From Ornithodoros turicata (Eukaryota; Arthropoda; Arachnida; Ixodida; Argasidae): 64,000 nt of DNA. The notes under the pieces were generated by a model. The model saw only the letters and a list, made by a program, of their open reading frames with translations, made no database searches and was not told the origin of the DNA. Positions 1-12,575 of the stretch are shown here, one piece after another. A program made the translations under genes and the position numbers. Position 1 is the first letter of the stretch. Each line of letters starts with the position of its first letter. The stretch lies in NCBI RefSeq assembly GCF_037126465.1, contig NC_088204.1, positions 76,445,807 to 76,509,806 of the forward strand. The letters are read 5' to 3'.

Positions 1-388
1 TGTGCGTACAGAATGGTGTAAACATCTGCATGGAAACAACCTTATGGGGTGTCGACTTCTCAACTCAACAAATTACATCGAAAAATGTGTCAGATAGCGA
101 CGTGTCATAAGTGGGAGTGGGGAGCATATGAAGGCGATGTTTCAAGGCAGATAAGCATCGTAGATAACGGTGTGTACATTTCTTGTTGGAGGATACGGTC
201 CACGTAATGTGTTGATTGGGATGTCCTCGCTGTGTACAGAAAACGATCTACATCCTTCAGGCGTTTTTTTTTTTTTTATTGGATGGCGCAACCCTGGGGC
301 TACATGACTCGGAATGCGTGTCGTTCTCTGTCTGGTCCTCTCTGTCAGAGTATTTCATTTCATTTATTTAAGCCTCATGAGCCCTTTG

Positions 389-526
389 TACACTCTTAAA
401 AATGAACTTCACCGCATACTACACTCCTAGCCAACCATAATCTCGAATGATATCGTTATCTGCCCCGATTTGTTGAAAACGGGAGGCGTACGCCTTTTCT
501 GTGACAATTAGGAGCAGCATAAGTGT
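389..526 (+). repeat. Half-copy of foldback MITE (family A)
   Basis: The stretch begins ACACTCTTAAAAATGAAC and continues through motifs (TTCACCGCAT, CTCCTAGCCAACC, GGGAGGCGTACGCCTTTT) shared with the full palindrome at 8031-8286. Only one arm is present here. Non-coding mobile repeat. Confidence 0.75.
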
Positions 527-856
527 CGAAACTCGAAAAACAACATTCTCATAAGTTTGTTACGAACGTAAACAACGCCGCAATAATCGAACGGCATATC
601 GCAAGCATAGCAAATATCTAGGTCTATACAGCGCACACACCCAGTATCGCAACGTGGATCCCAAGAATAAACCATCTCCCGACATTGCAGACGACAAAAA
701 ACAATAGCGGATCCTCACGAAATAGTCCGGTTACGTCACAATGACCGATGAATAATAATGGCGGCGCATCCCAGATTCGCCGTTATGTGGAAAGGAGATG
801 CGACCAGGATACAGACGGTTCACTAAACAATACTCGGCGTTGCGACGGATGTCATG

Positions 857-1500
857 TCAGGCGTGAAATTTTTTCCTGACCTCCAGGTAGAAAACGCCGG
901 CAAAGAGAGAGAGAGGGAGAGAGAAAAAAACAATAAAGAAGATGGCGGAGGTCATTATTTTGAAACGCCCCTCGAACGCCAAACAACTGTGCATTTTAGC
1001 GTTGCAGAATGACGATATGGCGCACGCGAGTTGGTCTGCAAACTTGCAAAATAATGGCGAGATAAGCGGAACAGGCATGGCTAAACTGCGCAGGTATTTA
1101 GGGCATTGTGCCTGTCTGCTGTCCAGCTGAAGGTCGACGCTGGGTGTCGCGTGTGTGGATCGCACAAATACGCGTGTTGGGGAGAGGGGTTGGGGAGTGT
1201 TTTTTTTTAAATTAAACAACTGTTTTATTTTATTTTTTCGTGGTAATGTACCTGCGGTGTTATGTTTCACGTAGTAAGAAGGATCGTACAACAGCATTTA
1301 CCGTTTGCATTATTGACAAACAGCTGTGGCATGGCAGCCCATGCTATTTTACCAGGTACGAGGTAATGATACGAACGAGGTAATAGTAGATCATTGGAGA
1401 AGATTCGTAGGTAAGGAACTAGCTCCAGTGACCACTGACTTATAGTCTTATTACTTATTAGTCTTATTACATTATTATTATCTTAAGACCACTGTCTTAT
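857..1500. other. No recognisable gene; GA-rich tract and AT-rich DNA
   Basis: A minus-strand 146-codon open frame and a plus-strand 62-codon frame overlap here. Neither resembles a known family, and neither has convincing splice sites or a domain. A GA-repeat run lies near 904-925. I see no supported function. Confidence 0.4.
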
Positions 1501-1510
1501 AGTGGAAAGT

Positions 1511-1695
1511 GGTTATCAACCCCGTGGCCTAAGTCGAGGAGATAACCATTTTCCACTGTGAGGCTTAAAAATGATCCTGGTTCGAGTCCCGCGGCACCGT
1601 TTGTGCTGTCCCAGAGTTTCCCTCTGCTTTCCCCAGACCCTCTAAGGTAAATGTCAGCGCAGTTCTCCCGTGAAGTCGTCCCAGGATGCACGATG
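1511..1695 (+). repeat. tRNA-derived SINE
   Basis: A tRNA-like head carries a B-box (GGTTCGAGTCCC at 1579-1590). It is followed by a tail containing AAATGTCAGCGCAGTTCTCC and GAAGTCGTCCCAGGA, closely related to the tail of the SINE at 47951-48145. I associate this tail with tick SINEs (Ruka-type), from memory. It is a Pol III-derived retroposon, not a functional tRNA. Confidence 0.7.
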
Positions 1696-2792
1696 CCCCC
1701 TTCAGAGCAACTTGTGCCATAGACCGCCAGACAATACGTCGCTCGGGAACAAAACGCCAGCCAGAACTGACCAACCGAACAACCGCACAAATTGCCGATG
1801 ATTTGCTTTTGCCTAATCGTTTTTTCCTTTTTTGCCTATGTGGCCAAGCTCTTTTTTTAGTATATGGTGCGATGTGATGTGATAAAGAAAAAAATGAGGA
1901 TGCAAATTTTTTTAGCATGAACAATCCACCACATCCAACAGAGAGTGTATTTCGAGCTTACAACGCACTTGCCGAGAGGGCTCGTGCATCGCTTTAGAGT
2001 TTACGACATGAAACACGTGATTAAACTCCCGGTGCTCTGGCGATACATCATCACCAAAATAAAGTTGTTGTTGTTCCATGAGGAAACGGAAAGAAGGATA
2101 CTGCACTATCGTGCTCTCTTTCCTTTTTATTATTTTTTTTCTCATTAGCTCATCTTTTAAACTCGCTGTCCTACATTATTTCTTCTATTCCTCGCCGCGC
2201 TGGCAGCCACAGGAGGAGAAAAAAAAAAAAAGATGAGAGAGAAATGAGAAGTACACGGTCCAGTGAACGGAATGTCCAGCAGGAAACTTCCGATGTTAAC
2301 ATCCCGCGTGGAACTGGACTTAGGAGAAGCATGCAGCGTTTCGCTACGCTATCCCATGCAGTGTATTTATAGAGCTTGCGGTGAGCGCGGAATTGGGCCG
2401 GCGGATGCATCAATGGGAAAGTAACGCTATGGGAAGGTCGCCCGCCATCGCTCCCCTCCACGCTTTGGAGCCTACATCGCGATATATTTAGAGTGAGCAG
2501 AACAGTACACGGGGCTTCAGGTGTGTGCAGATTCTATACGCTCGAGGTCGCGGCAAAGGGCAACATTCGTCTCTCAAGTCATGACGATGTCGATTAGTTT
2601 TCTCTTCTTTTTTTTTTTCTTTCTGCACGAAAAAATAATAATAATAATAAACATGGATGTGGCTATCCAATTCTGAGTGCTACCCGTTCCAGGGCTCACG
2701 GAAGAGTAATAATAATTATGATTGTTTTCAAAAGTGGACAGATCGCTGGAAACAGCGAGACAACCAGTGGCCAAGACCACAGCACTTCCAGT

Positions 2793-2921
2793 ATACGCTC
2801 TAAAAACTGAACTTCACCGCATAGCACGCTCCTAGCCAACCATCATCTCGAATGACATCGTTATCTGCGCTGATTTCTTGAAAACGGGAGGCGTATGCCT
2901 TTTTTTGTGACACTTATGCTG
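2793..2921 (+). repeat. Half-copy of foldback MITE (family A)
   Basis: It shares ACTGAACTTCACCGCATAGC, the CTCCTAGCCAACCATCATC region and the GGGAGGCGTATGCC motif with the palindrome at 8031-8286. The second arm is absent. Confidence 0.75.
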
Positions 2922-3063
2922 TTCATAATTTAATTATTAATTAATTTAAAAATTTATTGAGGCTGCACGTTCCAACACGGCGGTGAACGCCAGCTACTTG
3001 GAGGCATGGCACAGGTTGCTTAGGGGCGTTACATACGTCGTGATGAGATTTCAAAGAACACTC

Positions 3064-3277
3064 AGGCCCAGTTTCACCAACACCGATAAACATTTCAATC
3101 GAGATCAACGGTCCCTTAACTTGAATGTAACGCTTACTGTGCTTCACCAAAGAGAGTTATTGTTACTGACATATTCATCACGTCATGAACTCACGTTTGC
3201 AAAAAAGAATTGAATGTTAAGTTTTACCAACGCTTGATCTCAGTTCAAAGTTAACCAGCGTCAGTGAAACCGGGCCT
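3064..3277. repeat. MITE with AGGCCCAGTTTCACC termini (family B)
   Basis: The ends are inverted repeats: AGGCCCAGTTTCACC on the left and GTGAAACCGGGCCT on the right. A diverged second copy lies at 27849-28061. There is no coding capacity, so it is a non-autonomous DNA element. Confidence 0.7.
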
Positions 3278-3298
3278 AAGACGCGCAAAATGAAACCT

Positions 3299-3440
3299 AC
3301 ACTCTTAAAAATGAACTTCACCGCATAGCACGCTCCTAGTCAACCATCATCTCGAATTATATGGTTTTGTCCCCTAATTTCTTAAAAACGGGAGGCGTAC
3401 GCCTTTTTTGTGACACTTATGAACAGCATAAGTGTCACAA
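3299..3440 (+). repeat. Left arm of an interrupted family-A foldback MITE
   Basis: This arm starts ACACTCTTAAAAATGAAC. The matching right arm, in inverted orientation, appears diverged at about 3665-3775 (AAAGGCGTACGCC to GCGGTGAAGTTCTG). The copy therefore appears split by a SINE-tail fragment (about 3452-3500) and by the left part of a family-C MITE. Confidence 0.65.
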
Positions 3441-3536
3441 GGAACGCCTTCAGACATATGTCGGCACAATATACCCTTTGAAGTCGGCCCAGGACGCACA
3501 TTTACCCAGGACGTCAGTCGTGACGTTGCCCACCTC

Positions 3537-3931
3537 TGTGCACTCTAAGAAAAAAAAAGGTGTGAAAATGTGGTAACTTGTATAGTTATCACCCAGGTAA
3601 ACATAGCGTCTAATAAAGGGTGTAAAAGAGTGGTAAAAGCAATTATCGTATATCGAAAGTGCTACAGAAAGGCGTACGCCCCCCTCGCTCACCGAATCAC
3701 AAGCAGTAACCCTACCATTCGTGGCAAATGGTTGGCGGACAACGTGCTACGCGGTGAAGTTCTGTTTGGAGATTGAGGTAGCAGGTACAGAACTTTGCAA
3801 CCTTTTATAGGCACAACATATGCGACAACTATATTGCCTCCTAAAAGGTGTAACATCTCCACCCCTTTTTCCCTTTTTTCACCCTTTCACCACCACCACC
3901 ACCACCACACCACCATCAGCTTTTAGAGTGC
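3537..3931. repeat. MITE with TGCACTCTAAGAAAAAAAA termini (family C)
   Basis: The left end reads TGCACTCTAAGAAAAAAAAG and the right end AGCTTTTAGAGTGCA. The internal parts carry AGGTGTGAAA and AAAGGTGTAACA motifs. The right arm of a family-A foldback lies inside it, so the two are nested. A (CCA)n run lies near 3889-3915. Confidence 0.6.
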
Positions 3932-4328
3932 ACGAACCGTCCATGGTCACAGTCGCGTCTCCCGACCATACTTTGTATCGCCAAGCGCCGATGGTTTCTC
4001 CACAGAGGAAACGGTAACGACAAAGGCCACGTACGGAGGAGTCATATAAGTATGTGATTTTAATGCGTGAACCACTCCCACTTATCCTTGAGATTTCTCG
4101 TCGGATGACTCCTGAAGTCAGGCATTAACAAATCATCCCCTATCTGGCCTTCGAATGAACGATAATGAACGTTCTCGACGGGGTACACTGTAATATTGCT
4201 TCTATACAATGCGCGCGTGTAGAGAACCTACGTACTCTATTGCCCGTTTCATAATGGTTATCAATTACGGGTGAGGCCTTCGTTAAATGACTCGGGGCTC
4301 GTTCGTAAGGCGTACTTCTAATAAATAA

Positions 4329-4934
4329 GCATATATGGGATCCCTACCAATCAACTCTTACGGATCTTCTCGAGTCCATTCAAAATCGTGCAACCCGTTT
4401 TATTTTGTCCAACTACTCATATCCGTCTAGTATTACCTTGTTAAAGTCATTCATCGATCTTCCCCCTCTTGCACTCCGTAGAAGATACTTTTGTTTGTGT
4501 CTCTTTCACAAGTTTTACATCAATCAAGCCATCCGACCCTCTTTCATTGCACCAGCACACTACGTCTCCGTCCGGACTGATCACACATGCAAAGTTGAGC
4601 ATATCCATTGTCGTTCATCCCAGTTTCTCAATTCCTTCTTTCCACATGCTATTGACATTTGGAATGACCTTCCCCAATCTATTGCCACCATCTCTGATGT
4701 TTTTGCATTTCGCAGACAGTTGTGTTCCTTTTTTGAATTATAAAGTGTGTCTCATTTACTTGTATTATTTTTTTTGTGTGTTACTCAACATATGTAACCT
4801 CGCGTACTAGTTATATTAATATATTCATTATGTGATAGTGCTTGTTGTATTATTAATTCACCCCCCCCCCTCATGTAACGCCCCTCGCGGGCATTTGAGG
4901 TATTCGCATAAATAAAATAAATAAATAAATAAAT
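4329..4934 (+). mobile_element. 3' end of a non-LTR retrotransposon (LINE), 5'-truncated
   Basis: An open plus-strand frame from about 4330 to 4743 encodes the typical C-terminal end of a LINE reverse transcriptase polyprotein. Hallmarks are a WDPYQ start, the LESIQNRATRFI segment, then a run of S/T-L-K and an IDIWNDLP motif near residues 85-95, which corresponds to the usual NSFFPRTI-x-WNxLP signature. A stop is followed by about 150 bp of 3' UTR and an AAATAAATAAATAAAT-type tail ending near 4934. The reverse transcriptase core is missing, so this is a dead-on-arrival copy of a CR1/L2/I-like element. The exact clade cannot be fixed by eye. Confidence 0.75.
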
Positions 4935-7900
4935 GCACGAACACGACACCGAGAGAGACGCCGAGAAGCCACAGAATTCCAAGAACGTAAATGTAGTAGA
5001 TAATGAGTAATAATGAGTAATAAGTTTCTAATTTCGCATCTCACTGCTCCACGAGGATGAACAATTTTCCAGTCGACATGCGCGTTATGGGTGCGTTAAA
5101 TCGCGAGCCTTGCGCTCCAAAAAGGGAGTGACTATGTGTAACGCCGCAAGGAGTCTCGCTTGCATGGTCGTTTGCTCGTTTGTTTGCCGGGCGCCCTCTG
5201 TCTCTATGGGAGTGCTTAGGCTTAGCTTAGCAGACACCAGGCACCGCAGGCACCCCACTTTTGAAAGCGGAGCACTTTTTAATTGATTTTGCGAAAGGCG
5301 ATGCATCGTTATCGTTGCAAATTTGTACTGGCCATTCGAGGTGGGACTATATCTTTGTGCAGCGCAGGGCAGGCATCCACGAAACGATTCACGCAATCCA
5401 CGCCCCAAAACAGCATAACATCCGTCAAAACGCGTCTCTGGCGGAATGATGGAACTACGGTTCCGTCGCGGTGCTTTTCACTCCATCACTCCGTTTCGGA
5501 GATGGAGTCACAGAGATTGACTGGAGTCACGCGTACCGGAAGTACGCTTCGCCGTTTAGTAGATGGTGGCACGACTCCTTTGACTCTGAATGTTGATGTT
5601 GACGAAAAAAAAAGAAAGAAAGGGAGAGATTGAATTCATCACACGACAAATTCGGCTACTCCCATAAACAAAACCCCCTCCCTCCCCCCCAAGGGGGGAA
5701 AAATAGAAAAGAAATGAAATTATACAAATAACAGGCCCGATCGTGTGTGTTCGATCGATCAGTCTTCCGCATATGCGCGGCATGATGGGCATTGCTGCAT
5801 CTTTCAATATACCGATTCACTGAATTGTAGCCCGCAGCAGTTCTCGCGAATGTTCCCCCGACAACATTTATCTTCACGTCCTTCGGACAGCGACGCCAGT
5901 CAGCTTCGCAACGCGCACTGTTGTTTTTCGTCGGGTCTGCTCCATGGCGTGGCACGCGCGTGCACGCGCAGCATGGACTAACAACACCGATGCACGAGCT
6001 GAAACGACGCTCACTGCTTAGCGGTGGTCATGGGTGGTCAGGTGGTCATTTCGTAGCAAAACGGCCGAGCGCTCGAGCTGGATCACGTGACCGTTGCCAC
6101 CCGAACATGATTGGGAGGAATCTAGCGGTTTTAGGTACTGGGATCACGCTAGGGGCGTCGCGGTCGCAAGTCTTCGAGTTCTGTCGTCTGCTAAACCACG
6201 TGATTTCAACATGCGGGCCAATGAGGGCACTCGCCACCGTTGCAGTGTGGATGTGACGACACCGGATACAGTTGAGCAATCTGCTGCTCGATCGTTTTTG
6301 AGACCGGACAAAAAAAAGTGCTAGCTAGCAAATTCCGAGTGCTCGGAAAGCGCCACGCGAACATGCGAGATTTGCTTCATTTTGACCAAGCGAACGTGAC
6401 TGCTCGAGATCTGGCAAAAAAAGTTGCTCCGAAATGACCACCCGAATTCGCCACAAGAAAGAGCCCGGTGTAGTTTCGATTGTAGCTCCGTAACGGAATC
6501 CAAGTCCTGAATCATGATAACAAGTACAAAGTTAACAAAGCGTGTAACGTAATTTAAAGTCAACTTGTTTTTGTCTTTTAGTGCCCCTTTAACTTCGTGG
6601 CACGGCACAGGTTGCTTACGCACATTGTTGTTTCCCCCTGGACATGAGACCATCATTCTTGTTTCTCCCAAACGCAAAGACTCTTTGTTTCGAAACGGCT
6701 CCCCCCACGAAAGCAGACACGCGTTAAAAAAGACGCGGACAACTTCCGCCGGAAGCCAACGCGAACTAGGGCGCGAAATTCGAAATCGTTTCTAGGCAAA
6801 ACGGGCGCTGACGCGATTATGCATGCAGATCGCGTGCGTGCGGAGTTCCGTCCACTAAAAGTCACGTTCCTTCACGTCTGTTTGCGACGCTATTTTTCTT
6901 CTCTCCCGTTCCTGACACGTCGGTTCTCGTACCTGAACAACATGCAGGTGTCGTTGAGTGACAGCTACAACCGATGGAAAAGCCCGTCCTATTATGTTGG
7001 GCTCGTTACGGGTGGGCGTTTCATGTCTGGTATATAGAAGCGGAACTTTTGCTATCGGTTGTGGAACAGACCGGATTCGGTTAACAGGAAGTGCTCTCGT
7101 TCTAATCAGCGGGAAGCTCGCTCGCGTGACGCGAGACGGCAAAATGATCTCGTATAGGACCCCCGTAAGTTGGATTTAGGAACGGATTACTGCTTGGAAA
7201 GTGACATTTATGAAGGAGAATGGAAGTATGTATGACACGTACGAGGGTTTTAGGAAGGTGCGCAGTTTATGACGTCGCTCTCAAGCTTGTCCAATCACGT
7301 TCCAGGCGACTGGTTTCTTTCTCATCTCATCATTAGAGAAAGTTAGCATTTATATTATCTTAACGAATGCGTTATAGTATTAAAGGGGGCATCCTCCCTC
7401 AGCCCCCCCTTCGGGGCACATTGGTTGTTTGGTGACGTATGACTGTCGAGCAGCATGCTGTCAAATCGGCAGGCAGACGACACGGTAAACAACGACACTA
7501 GCGCCACCGCCACCTTAAATGAAGACGAAGCTTATTTGACTCCCCATCCGTTAATAGAGAGAAGAAACTCTGTGCCGTCATTGCGCGACGCCTTCGTGGT
7601 GGAGACTCCGCGTATATAATTGTTCCATTCTCATGAACGTGGACGGTGTTCCGACGGCGTTGTTCCATTGGCACCTTCTGCGTCCTACGGTTCACTTCTT
7701 TTTTTGTTTCCCCATCTATTTCCGTAGGTTTAGAGAGAGAGCGGGGGCTTCTGTTGACTTTCGTTGCAGGTGACGTCCCACAATGGGGGGTCACGACATT
7801 TCCGACGCCTCCGTACAATAGAGGCCCACACAGAGTCAGTCACCCTTCCCCATTAAGAATCACTCCCAAGCGAGCAGTATTTCAGCTCCTGCATCGACAT

Positions 7901-8030
7901 CTGCGTGTGGTACGTGTGTGTATGTATAAATAAATTAGGTAATTATAGTATAGCTCTACATAAGGAGTTCACGTTTTTAGATAAGTGTGGTAGTCCACTT
8001 CGACCTTGTTTGTTTTGTACCGGTTTCCCT
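4935..8030. other. No recognisable gene
   Basis: Short open frames on both strands overlap each other and match nothing I know. A GGGG/CCCC hairpin lies near 5677-5698. I see no convincing exon pair, RNA gene or complete element. Confidence 0.4.
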
Positions 8031-8286
8031 CGTACACTCTTAGAAATGAACTTCACCGCATAGCACGCTCCTAGCCAACCACCATCTCGAATGATATCGT
8101 TATCTGCCCTGATTTGTTGAAAACGGTAGACGTACGCCTTTTTTGTGACAATTATGAACAGCATAAGTGTCACAAAAAAGGCGTACGCCTCCCGTTTTCA
8201 ACAAATCAGGGCAGATAACGATATCATTCGAGATTATGGTTGGCTAGGGGCGTGCTATGCGGTGAAGTTCATTTTTAAGAGTGTAC
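8031..8286. repeat. Full-length palindromic foldback MITE (family A)
   Basis: The element is one long near-perfect inverted repeat. The left arm (about 8033-8150) starts ACACTCTTAGAAATGAACTT; the right arm (about 8163-8284) ends AAGTTCATTTTTAAGAGTGT. The loop is only about 15 nt (AATTATGAACAGCAT). It is bounded by GTAC on both sides, consistent with a TA target duplication. There is no ORF of meaning; the two 76-81 codon frames across it are mirror images of each other. Confidence 0.9.
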
Positions 8287-11147
8287 CCGTATCTTCCTGC
8301 AGCTTTCGCGTATTAAATTCCTTCAGTTTGCCAGTGAGCACCTGTCCTGTCTACTTCAGTGTCCGTCTCGAGTCGCGAGCGCTTCTTTAGCTATGTTCGA
8401 CGTTTACTAACTTTGCTTGTTCCTGACCATCTTACAAGTGTGCTACTTCCTCGATTGTAATCGTTATTGGAGCGCTAAGGCGCGTTATCAGGCGGAGGCA
8501 GGTGCAATTAACTTGCCTTATGCCGTGAAAGCAAAAAAGGGATCTCTGCAGAGAGGTACTTATTGCGAAATACAATGAGCGAAACACGGTACATTTTCGT
8601 AGTTATACGCTGGAATGTTATCAAGGTGTAAACGTCATAAAATGGAGAGTAATTTGTCCCGTCAAACAAAAAAATAAATGGGATTGCCTATAAACTTCTA
8701 TAAAACGAAACAAATGGATTACATTGCGATACCCGAGGCTGCAGTAATGTATTGAGAGATACACGAAAATTACGCTGAAAGGAAACAGGCGGGTTGGTGC
8801 CTCTTATTCTTGCGGCGGTAAAAGGAAAAAAAAAAAGCTAAATAATTTCGCTATAACCATTCGCTTCTTAACAAATCTTCTTGAAATAATTTATGACTTG
8901 TCAAAGTGTGTTTTTGTTTTGTTTCTTTTCATCTTTCTCTCTCTCTCTCTGTTTCTTTCCAACCACAAGCTCGGTTACAACGAACAACTTTTATAAAGAA
9001 CACTTCTAAATTCGATCACGCTTTTAACGCAACTGTACGACGCTTCATAGGTTCGCATCACGACGCAACACTAGCCTAACATAGAAAGGGTAGAACACGG
9101 TCACGACAAAGGCGATCGAACACAAAGGGTCGTTCGAAAATGTGGACAGGTTTCTTTATATCGAATTCGCTTTACAACGACGACTTCCAGAACGCACCGT
9201 GAGCAAGGACCAAAATGTGAGGCCCGTCCCACGGTCACGTTTGTGCACAACGTACGTTCTGCCATCGATATAAGTACTACAAATGCGTCGTGCTTCTTGG
9301 ATCATTTCCAGACTTGTATAGCCGACTTCCGTTTTGATATACAGTTGGCAGCACAATGGATGGCTCGTTGGAAGGAGTGTAAACAGGTTAAGTCATTGTC
9401 ACGATCTTCACGCTGGATTACGAATATAGGTGACGCAAGATGTACTGCTGGCAAATGGAGCATATACTGCATCCCTATAGCAATTTTATAATTATACTCC
9501 AATCAGAATGCCGTTGTCTTGAGGACAGCAACTGATATTTTTTTACAGTTGTGCATTATATATGCAGGTGGTACAGCCTGCTTTAAATTGAATGATCGAG
9601 GTCACGCTGTTTCCGTGACAGGAAAAATTATGTCCTGAGTGGGATATTACTGAACGAGTGCACTTCGTTTAACGATCCGTTCTGTGCAGGGGCGCAGTAC
9701 CAGGAGTTTTCTGAAGGGGGGTCGGGCCTTGGACAGCATGCAACAGACACGTCCTACGGTCAAATGAAGCGCTATGTGATGACAGAAATTGATGAGGGAG
9801 CTAGAGCTTCCGGATCCTCGTATACCTGCGCCTGGTTCCGCGTAACAGCAAAGATTAGACATAGACATAGATTAGACACAGCATAGACTACTGAACGCAG
9901 TAAACGTAGCGTGTGTTCTCCCAGTGTTCAAGAGAGATTACCTACACGCAATGCCTTCAAACTGATATTAATAGATAATTTTGCTTTTCCTTTTTAGTTC
10001 TAAGTGGAGTTGATCGAGTTCAGCGCTCCGAAAATTACGTACTTGGTGGCAGCATGGGAGTCAGAAAAATATTTCCGGGAGGGGTTCTATATAGACTTCA
10101 CACGGGGGGAGGAGGTGTTTCCCTCTCCCAAATGCACTGCTAAAGGTACGATTTCGGGTGTTTGACCCCCCCCCCCCCCCCCGGCTACGCCCATGCTTGC
10201 TGGCAAAAGCACTACACAGTGCGAAAAACAAATCGCACTTGTTGTTCCTTCTGCCCCCGGTGACCCTTACGCGTGTGACGTCACGAGTCAATATCAAGAT
10301 GAAGTATGCTTCCTCTCACACTTTTAGCCCACGAGAAGGCGTCTGCTGTAAAATGGTGGTGCAAAAATCTCGCTTTTCTTTGTCATCAAATCCAACCTAG
10401 ATTATGCTCGTTTGAAACTTGCTTCCGACACCATTCGCATAAAACAAGAACACTTTTGTAAGAAGTCTTGAGGACACCTTTAAAAATCGTGCGTACGTAT
10501 TTCCAATCTACATCCGTCCTCTTTTTTACTCGCAAATATCTCCACGTGCACCTCCGCGCTGCACTCCTTTCACATTCGAATACACAAGTTTACGTTTACC
10601 ATCCACACATTTCGTCCCAATTTCCAGGCAGACACGAACCCCTTTGCCAAGTCGAGCGAAACGCCACCTATAATATTATAAAGGCAGCCGTTTCGAATTT
10701 CTCGACGCTCCCCCTTTTGAAAAACCAAAACCATCTCGCGAGTGACGTCTATCACGTGACTGGGAGCATCCGCGACTTCACCGCGCACTGTTGCCAGACA
10801 TACAAGCGCAAAGAGGACACGGACGGCGAAATTAGTCTAAATTGAAAGCAAGTAGAGCGGCCACTGGCTTGCGGTGCTACCGCGGGGGGGGGGGCTGCGT
10901 GTCTTTTCGGCTGCCAGACGGGGAACAACTGGACCATGGTTGACCGACGACGCGAATCTCTATCAGTCACGCGCGGAAAGAAACTGCGAAATTATACCCG
11001 CGTACCGTCCGAGCTGCGGCGTATTCGTACAGTGTCCACAAACTTTATTTAACCGTATACGGTCCGTGATTCCGCAAGAAAACGTACGATTACTTGCGAC
11101 AGGCTGAGATAGCGCCCGCTATTTTTAGTTAAAACTTGGAAAATAGC
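8287..11147. other. No recognisable gene; a 17-nt C run
   Basis: Only short chance frames. A CT-repeat lies near 8935-8951 and a 17-nt poly-C run at 10166-10182. A plus-strand 125-codon frame at 10468-10845 has no recognisable domain or convincing splice context. Confidence 0.4.
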
Positions 11148-11311
11148 GAGTTTTAGTATATCGCACACTGTCGCATTTGCGTGCGTATGGAATAGCGTGG
11201 TGGTTCTGAGCAATGCGCAGGGCTCTCTTTATGTTCTGCGCGTGCGCAGAATCACCAACGCTATCTCTTACGTACGCAAAGGCGACAGCGGACGATGCAC
11301 TAAAACTCACT
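11148..11311. repeat. Foldback MITE (family D), copy 1
   Basis: An inverted repeat with ends GAGTTTTAGTATATCGCACA and GATGCACTAAAACTC surrounds a core containing GCGTGGTGGTTCTGAGCAAT and GCGCAGAATCACCAACGC. A second copy with the same core is at 22210-22375. Confidence 0.75.
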
Positions 11312-11455
11312 ATTTAAGATACATCGAGCGCGATAAAAAAATAGGTCGTTTAGGGCACGTCCCTTCACGCTATCAGATATGGCATGTGCTAAACCACGAC
11401 ACCCACACATGAGCGCCTCCGGGTATAACGTTCGCGAAAGCATTCCCGCCCAGTA

Positions 11456-12000
11456 GTACACTCTAAGAAAAAAAAAAGGAGTAAAACGGGGAGTAATTGC
11501 AGCTTCTACTCCCCTAGATTGCAATTACTCCCCATTTTAGTCCCCTAACCCATACATTTAGTCCCGACATTTACTCCCCAGGACTGTAAAATTGTCCCTA
11601 AACTTCGCGAATGGTCTCCTGAATACAACAGTCTACGTAAATATGTGCCCTTGGTCAATTTGAACGACATAAGGCTGTTTAACTCAGCCAACGTAACAAT
11701 TTTCCAGCCACACAGAGTAAGAAACACTTAGAGCATCTTTTTTTCGCAGATTGTGCCATATGTATGGCGCAAGATTTTATATCACTCGATATATCACGGT
11801 TGACGGTTTGCTTCAAAGTATTTTCATGCATGCGCACCAATTATGTACCTTGGACTCTTACAACAGCGTGTGAAATGCGGTCTTCACTCTGTGACATTCA
11901 TTTACTCCCGTGCATTTACTCCCGAAAGGGACCATTTTTTGTGGCAATGCAATTACTCCCCAAAAGGAGTAAAAGTACTCATTTTTTTCTTAGAGTGTAC
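11456..12000. repeat. MITE with GTACACTCTAAGAAAAAAA termini
   Basis: The terminal inverted repeats are exact over about 19 nt: GTACACTCTAAGAAAAAAA on the left and TTTTTTTCTTAGAGTGTAC on the right. Subterminal GGAGTAAAA / TTACTCC motifs recur several times in both orientations. The 125-codon frame inside it at 11764-12141 runs past the right end and is not a gene. Confidence 0.85.
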
Positions 12001-12479
12001 CACAAACTAGTGATGTCACGAACTATTCGCGAACCTCAATTTCGCAGCGCGAACCCGCTGGTTCGCGCGGTTCGACGACCTTTCGAATTTCTGTACTGGT
12101 TCGCCATGATTCGCAAGGGTTCACGGACGTTACCTTTCTAATCAAAAGTTAGAAACACTGTCATAGACATTGTCTTTTCTAATTTCCAGAATTCAGTTCG
12201 AAATCAAATGTTAAGAACGTAGGGCACGGACAAGAAAATTTAAAAGACGTTTGTTTTTGCAACATCGTCGTTGAGGCGTACCACGACAGTTCGCTTGGTG
12301 GTGTCCATATACAGGCGTTTAACAGGTTCTTCATCTGGCTAGCGAAAGCTCGAATAAATGTCGTGTTCCGCAGACACATCTTGGCTACGACGATCCACAT
12401 GCTCTTAGCCAGAGTGCTCGGCACACCGTATTTAATGATTCTTACGGATGACGAAGTGCCTAAGCAAGCCTTATCATTC

Positions 12480-12575
12480 CACCCAGTAGCTGTCGATGGG
12501 AATCGAACCCATAACCTTGAAATCAGTTGGCGGACACGTTACCCATTGATCCACAGATCTACCGTCTCCTCTAGC
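12480..12575 (-). repeat. tRNA-like SINE head
   Basis: On the minus strand, an A-box-like segment (GGATCAATGGGTAACG) and a B-box (GGGTTCGATTCCC) stand at tRNA spacing. The acceptor arms do not pair well, so I read it as a tRNA-derived retroposon remnant rather than a working tRNA gene. Confidence 0.6.
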